64,000 bases of DNA from Euzebya pacifica (GTDB lineage Bacteria > Actinomycetota > Nitriliruptoria > Euzebyales > Euzebyaceae), in contig NZ_CP031165.1 in NCBI RefSeq assembly GCF_003344865.1, positions 2,733,910 through 2,797,909 of the forward strand. The letters are read 5' to 3'. The position numbers and the translations under genes are program-made. A model generated the notes under the pieces. It ran no database searches. It saw nothing but the letters and a program-made list of their open reading frames with translations, and had not been told where the DNA came from. Shown piece by piece: positions 60,199 through 64,000 of the stretch; the first letter of the stretch is position 1; each line of letters opens with the position of its first letter.

Positions 60199-62262
60199 AT
60201 GTCGAGTCCCACCACGCCGGTCCGTCGCGACGGTCGGTTCGAGATCGTCAGCGACTACAAGCCGGCCGGTGACCAGCCCCGCGCGATCACTGGTGTGACC
60301 GACGCCCTTGGACGGGGCGAGACCGACGTCTGCCTGCTCGGCGTCACCGGTTCGGGCAAGACGTTCTCGATGGCCAACATCATCCACGAGGTCCAGCGGC
60401 CGACGCTCGTCATGGCACCCAACAAGACGCTGGCCGCGCAGCTGGCGGGCGAGTTCAAGGAGTTCTTCCCCAACAACGCCGTCGAGTACTTCGTCAGCTA
60501 CTACGACTACTACCAGCCCGAGGCGTACGTCCCGTCCTCCGACACCTACATCGAGAAGGACTCCTCGATCAACGACGAGATCGAGCGGCTGCGGCACGAG
60601 GCGACCATGTCGCTCATGACCCGCCGCGACGTGCTCATCGTGGCCTCGGTGTCCTGCATCTACGGGCTGGGGTCGCCGGAGCAGTACGAGAAGTACCACC
60701 TCATGCTCAGCGAGGGCATGGACATCGACCTGGACAAGGTCATCCGACGGCTGGTCGAGCTGCAGTACGAGCGCAACGAGCTCAACTTCGTCCGCGGCAA
60801 GTTCCGGGTGCGTGGCGACACCCTGGAGATCTTCCCCGCCGACGGCGAGACCGCCTGGCGCATCGAGTTCTTCGGCGACACCATCGACCGCATCACCCGT
60901 CTCGAGCCGATCACCGGTGAGCTGATCGGCGAGTTCGAGCAGGTCATGATCTTCCCGAACTCCCACTACATCACCGGTGGCACGGGGCTCGAACGGGCCA
61001 TCCAGACCATCCAGGCCGAGCTCGACGAGCGCCTGGAGGAGCTGACGTCGGCCGACAAGCTGCTCGAGGCCCAGCGGCTGCGCATGCGGACCAACTACGA
61101 CCTGGAGATGCTGAAGGAGATCGGGATGTGCTCGGGCATCGAGAACTACTCCCGTCACCTGGACGGGCGAAGCCCCGGCGAGACGCCGTACACGCTCATC
61201 GACTACTTCCCCGATGACTTCCTGCTGATCGTCGACGAGTCCCACGTGACGGTGCCGCAGGTCGGCGGCATGTACGAGGGCGACCGGTCGCGCAAGACCA
61301 CCCTCGTCGACCACGGCTTCCGACTGCCCTCGGCGATGGACAACCGGCCGCTCCGCTTCGAGGAGTTCCGCGAGAAGGTCGGCCAGACCGTGCACGTCTC
61401 GGCGACACCCGGGCCCTTCGAGCGGCGCATGTCCTCGACCATCGTCGAGCAGGTCATCCGTCCGACGGGACTGATCGACCCCGAGGTGCTGCTGCGGCCG
61501 ACCAAGGGACAGATCGACGACCTGATCGAGGAGATCCGGGGGCACGCCGAACGCGACGAACGCGTGCTGGTCACCACGCTGACCAAGAAGATGTCGGAGG
61601 ACCTCACCGACTACCTGCTCGAGGCCGGCCTGAAGGTCCGCTACCTGCATTCGGAGATCAACACCGTCGAGCGGATCGAGATCCTCCGCGACCTGCGCAT
61701 GGGGCACTTCGACGCGCTGATCGGCATCAACCTCCTCCGTGAGGGCCTCGACCTGCCCGAGGTGGCGCTTGTCGCCATCCTCGACGCCGACAAGGAGGGG
61801 TTCCTGCGGTCCGAGACGTCGCTGATCCAGACCATCGGGCGTGCCGCACGAAACGTGAACGGCAAGGTCGTGATGTACGCCGACAACATCACCGACTCGA
61901 TGCGAACGGCGATCAGCGAGACGAACCGTCGCCGGGCGATCCAGGAGCAGTTCAACCGCGAGAACGGCATCGACCCCCAGACCATCCGCAAGCGCGTCGG
62001 CGACATCATCCAGATGGCGCGTGCCGCCGAGGCGGGCATGCCCTACCAGTCCGCCGACCCCTCGGACCGTGCGCGCGAGGCCCTTCCGGGCATGCCCGAT
62101 GTCAGCGACCTTCCGTCCGACGAGCTGGCCACCCTGATCCAGACGCTCAGCGACGAGATGCACCAGGCCGCAAGCGAGCTCCGGTTCGAGTACGCCGCCC
62201 GGCTGCGCGACGAGATCGGTGAGCTGAAGCGCGAGCTGCGGGGCATGAGCGCCGCAACCTGA
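60199..62262 (+). CDS. uvrB: UvrABC excision nuclease subunit B
   Basis: A 687-residue damage-recognition helicase. It has Walker [16 protein letters not shown], the family signature [19 protein letters not shown], the beta-hairpin region [24 protein letters not shown]-like [11 protein letters not shown], and helicase motifs [20 protein letters not shown] and QTIGRAARN. The C-terminal UvrC-binding UVR motif is present ([20 protein letters not shown]). Full length for the family. ATG 60199 is preceded by the inverted repeat rather than a classical LexA site. Single gene. Confidence 0.97.
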   Translation: MSSPTTPVRRDGRFEIVSDYKPAGDQPRAITGVTDALGRGETDVCLLGVTGSGKTFSMANIIHEVQRPTLVMAPNKTLAAQLAGEFKEFFPNNAVEYFVSYYDYYQPEAYVPSSDTYIEKDSSINDEIERLRHEATMSLMTRRDVLIVASVSCIYGLGSPEQYEKYHLMLSEGMDIDLDKVIRRLVELQYERNELNFVRGKFRVRGDTLEIFPADGETAWRIEFFGDTIDRITRLEPITGELIGEFEQVMIFPNSHYITGGTGLERAIQTIQAELDERLEELTSADKLLEAQRLRMRTNYDLEMLKEIGMCSGIENYSRHLDGRSPGETPYTLIDYFPDDFLLIVDESHVTVPQVGGMYEGDRSRKTTLVDHGFRLPSAMDNRPLRFEEFREKVGQTVHVSATPGPFERRMSSTIVEQVIRPTGLIDPEVLLRPTKGQIDDLIEEIRGHAERDERVLVTTLTKKMSEDLTDYLLEAGLKVRYLHSEINTVERIEILRDLRMGHFDALIGINLLREGLDLPEVALVAILDADKEGFLRSETSLIQTIGRAARNVNGKVVMYADNITDSMRTAISETNRRRAIQEQFNRENGIDPQTIRKRVGDIIQMARAAEAGMPYQSADPSDRAREALPGMPDVSDLPSDELATLIQTLSDEMHQAASELRFEYAARLRDEIGELKRELRGMSAAT

Positions 62263-62360
62263 CCGGCGGTCTCCCAGCCCACCTGGCCCACCCCCGGAGT
62301 ACCGTGCCGCGCTCACCGGTCGCCCCTCGGCGACCGCACGACGGGAAACGGGAACGGCTC

Positions 62361-64000
62361 ATGAGGTCGAGGACGGTTGCGCTGCTGGGTGCCCTGATGC
62401 TGCTGATGGCAGCCTGCTCGGGGGCCGACGAGCCACTCGAGACGCCCACGGGGGTGGACGCGTCCGACAGCGGCGACGGCAGCGGCGACGACACCGGAAC
62501 CGACGGTGCCGAGGCCGACGCCCCGGCCGCGACCGACGACGCCACCGGGGACGACGACGACGGGCGGACCAGCGGCGACGGGGGAGCGGACACCACGCTC
62601 GTCGGCGATGTGGGCTTCGGCCTGGACGTCGAGCCGCTCGAGCCCGAGTCGTGGACCTACATGCTGTACTCCATCGCCGACACCAACCTCGAGGAGCCGA
62701 TGCTGGAGGACGTGGCCGAGATGGCCACGGTGGGCTCGCCGATCGGGGTCAACACCGTCGCGCTGGTCGACCGCGAAGCGGGACACACCGACCAGCCGTT
62801 GCTGAACCTCGACGACTGGGAGACGGCCAAGCTCCTGTACGTCCAGGCCGACGAGTTCGCCGAGATCGCCGACCTCGGCGAGGTCGACATGGCCGACCCG
62901 ACGACGCTGGCCTCCTTCATCGCCTTCGCCGTGGAGACCTTCCCCGCTGACAACTACGCCCTGACCATCTCCGACCACGGCGGTGGCTGGACCGGGATCG
63001 GCCCCGACGACAGCAGCGGCGAGGTCCTCGACCTCGGCGAGCTCGCCGCCGGTCTGCAGGCCGGACTCGACGTCGCGGGCCTCGACCGCATCCAGCTGCT
63101 GGGCTTCGACGCCTGCCTCATGGCCACCTACGAGGTCGCCAGCGCCCTGTCGCCCTACGCCGACTACCTCCTGGCCTCCGAAGAGCTCGAGCCGGGACAC
63201 GGCTGGGACTACGGTGCCCTCGGTGCCATCGAGGCCGACCCGACCATCGACGCCGTCGGACTCGGCACGGCCTTCGTCGACGGGTTCGTCGGGCAGGCAG
63301 ACGCACAGGGGACGGGCGCGGAGATCACCCTCTCGCTCCTCGACCTCGCGGGCATGCCGACGCTCGAGGACGCCATGTCGACCTTCGCCGGCACCCTCAC
63401 CGAGCAGGTCGAGGCGCTCGGCGTGCTGATCGGACGCCAACGGGCCAGCACCGTGGAGTACGGCCGGTCGCCCGATCCCTCCCAGAGCACGCACCTCACC
63501 GACCTCGGCCAGTTCGTCGCCGAGATCGGGGTGCAGAGCCTGCAGGTGTCCGACGACGCGGATGCGGTGCTGCGTGCGATCAACGACACCGTCGTCGCCC
63601 AGACCGTCGGGCCGGCCCGCCTCGGCTCGACCGGCATGTCCATCTACTTCCCGCCCAGCGACGACCTGGCTGACGGCGCCTACCTCCAGGTGCCGGGCAG
63701 CGAGGCGTGGGCCCAGTTCCTGACCGCCTACTACACCGCGGGCCAGTCGATCCCCCGTGGCGGGCAGCCGGCTGCGGCGGGCCAGGACGCCGCGGAACAT
63801 GCCGCCCCCGAACCGACCGATGGCGAGGGCCTCGGCACCGAGGGCGACGGACCGAGCGTGGTCGGCGCCGACGCCACCGTCACGCCGGTCGAAGGGGGCG
63901 TGGAGGTCACGGTCGAGCTCGATCCGGCCTCACTCGCCAACGTCGTCGACGCGCGCCTGTCCTTCGGCTACATCGACCCCGACGACGGGGCGATCGTGCA
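62361..64000 (+). CDS. C11-family (clostripain-like) cysteine peptidase lipoprotein, cut by window end
   Basis: The first 546 codons of a frame still open at base 64000. The signal peptide ends LLMAAC (Cys16), followed by a Gly/Asp/Thr-rich linker. The peptidase domain starts near residue 95 (WTYMLYSIADTNLEEPMLED). It has the catalytic His206 in TISDHGGGW and Cys252 in LLGFDACLMATYEVAS, the clan CD dyad of family C11, then EELEPGHGWDYGAL. After residue about 490 a beta-type region begins (VVGADATVTPVEGGVEVTVEL). It acts outside the cell on Arg- or Lys-type bonds in characterised relatives; here specificity is unknown. ATG 62361 follows GGGAACGG. Confidence 0.88.
   Translation, partial: MRSRTVALLGALMLLMAACSGADEPLETPTGVDASDSGDGSGDDTGTDGAEADAPAATDDATGDDDDGRTSGDGGADTTLVGDVGFGLDVEPLEPESWTYMLYSIADTNLEEPMLEDVAEMATVGSPIGVNTVALVDREAGHTDQPLLNLDDWETAKLLYVQADEFAEIADLGEVDMADPTTLASFIAFAVETFPADNYALTISDHGGGWTGIGPDDSSGEVLDLGELAAGLQAGLDVAGLDRIQLLGFDACLMATYEVASALSPYADYLLASEELEPGHGWDYGALGAIEADPTIDAVGLGTAFVDGFVGQADAQGTGAEITLSLLDLAGMPTLEDAMSTFAGTLTEQVEALGVLIGRQRASTVEYGRSPDPSQSTHLTDLGQFVAEIGVQSLQVSDDADAVLRAINDTVVAQTVGPARLGSTGMSIYFPPSDDLADGAYLQVPGSEAWAQFLTAYYTAGQSIPRGGQPAAAGQDAAEHAAPEPTDGEGLGTEGDGPSVVGADATVTPVEGGVEVTVELDPASLANVVDARLSFGYIDPDDGAIV

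Noticed and set aside
62147-63940. Minus-strand frames over the end of the window
   Set aside because: They lie opposite the C11 peptidase frame, which has a signal peptide, catalytic His and Cys, and a consistent codon bias.

Overview
This 64-kb window is chromosomal DNA of a high-GC actinobacterium. The evidence is very GC-rich third codon positions, frequent GTG/TTG starts with 4-bp ATGA/GTGA overlaps, several apparently leaderless genes, an ANTAR regulator (PdtaR type), an actinobacterial four-domain ribosomal protein S1, Ni-superoxide dismutase and a DtxR/IdeR-type iron box. A deep-branching, possibly marine lineage such as Nitriliruptoria/Euzebya would fit, but that is inference and no marker gene here proves it. 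I see no insertion sequence, prophage, integrase or CRISPR array. Gene density is about 90 percent.

Layout. 0-4 kb: the 3' end of a branched-chain aminotransferase gene, a REP-like repeat pair, a TIGR01777 epimerase, a tRNA-Leu(CAA) with a short variable loop, a coiled-coil small protein, an ANTAR response regulator and a GT1-like glycosyltransferase. 3.8-12.1 kb: a polar amino-acid ABC transporter (minus strand), a divergent orphan solute-binding lipoprotein and a livHMGF branched-chain amino-acid importer whose LivH carries an extra secreted domain; a matching LivJ-type binding protein sits alone at 23.9-25.3 kb. 12.1-13.6 kb: iron-box-controlled bfd and bfr, and a CopC-like protein. 13.7-21.8 kb: a cobalamin riboswitch followed by btuF-btuC-btuD-cobQ, then hemB, cbiZ and a second, signal-less BtuF-like protein, together a corrinoid uptake, remodelling and salvage cluster. 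21.8-23.8 kb: a 50-bp tandem repeat, sodX/sodN (Ni-SOD and its maturation protease) and a MaoC hydratase. 25.6-36.2 kb: a housekeeping stretch (polA, metZ, acyl-CoA oxidase, DUF983, rpsA, coaE) interrupted by a lipoprotein built from an exact 180-residue tandem duplication.

36.2-44 kb: a CPA2 antiporter fused to universal-stress domains, a two-component pair, moaA, two unrecognised proteins and another MaoC protein. 44-52.5 kb: a complete xanthine-oxidase-family molybdenum hydroxylase operon (coxS-coxL-coxM, then MoxR/CoxD, VWA/CoxE, XdhC/CoxF, MocA-like cytidylyltransferase and CoxG). Its large subunit has the form-II motif AYRGAGR, so the substrate is not established. MoaA nearby supplies an early molybdopterin step. 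52.5-57.9 kb (minus): a transglutaminase-DUF58-MoxR module, a small membrane protein and an enoyl-CoA hydratase. 58-64 kb: a candidate 6C-type small RNA, an ECF-like sigma factor co-transcribed with a 96-aa protein and an MscS-like channel, uvrB, and a C11 (clostripain-like) lipoprotein cut by the window end.

The items I consider most worth following up are the duplicated His-containing helical lipoprotein (34.1-35.4 kb), the 6C-like sRNA, the variant Ni-hook in SodN, the His-to-Asp change at the bacterioferritin ferroxidase site, the form-II Mo-hydroxylase operon, the short-arm tRNA-Leu(CAA) and the sigma-channel operon without a recognisable anti-sigma factor.
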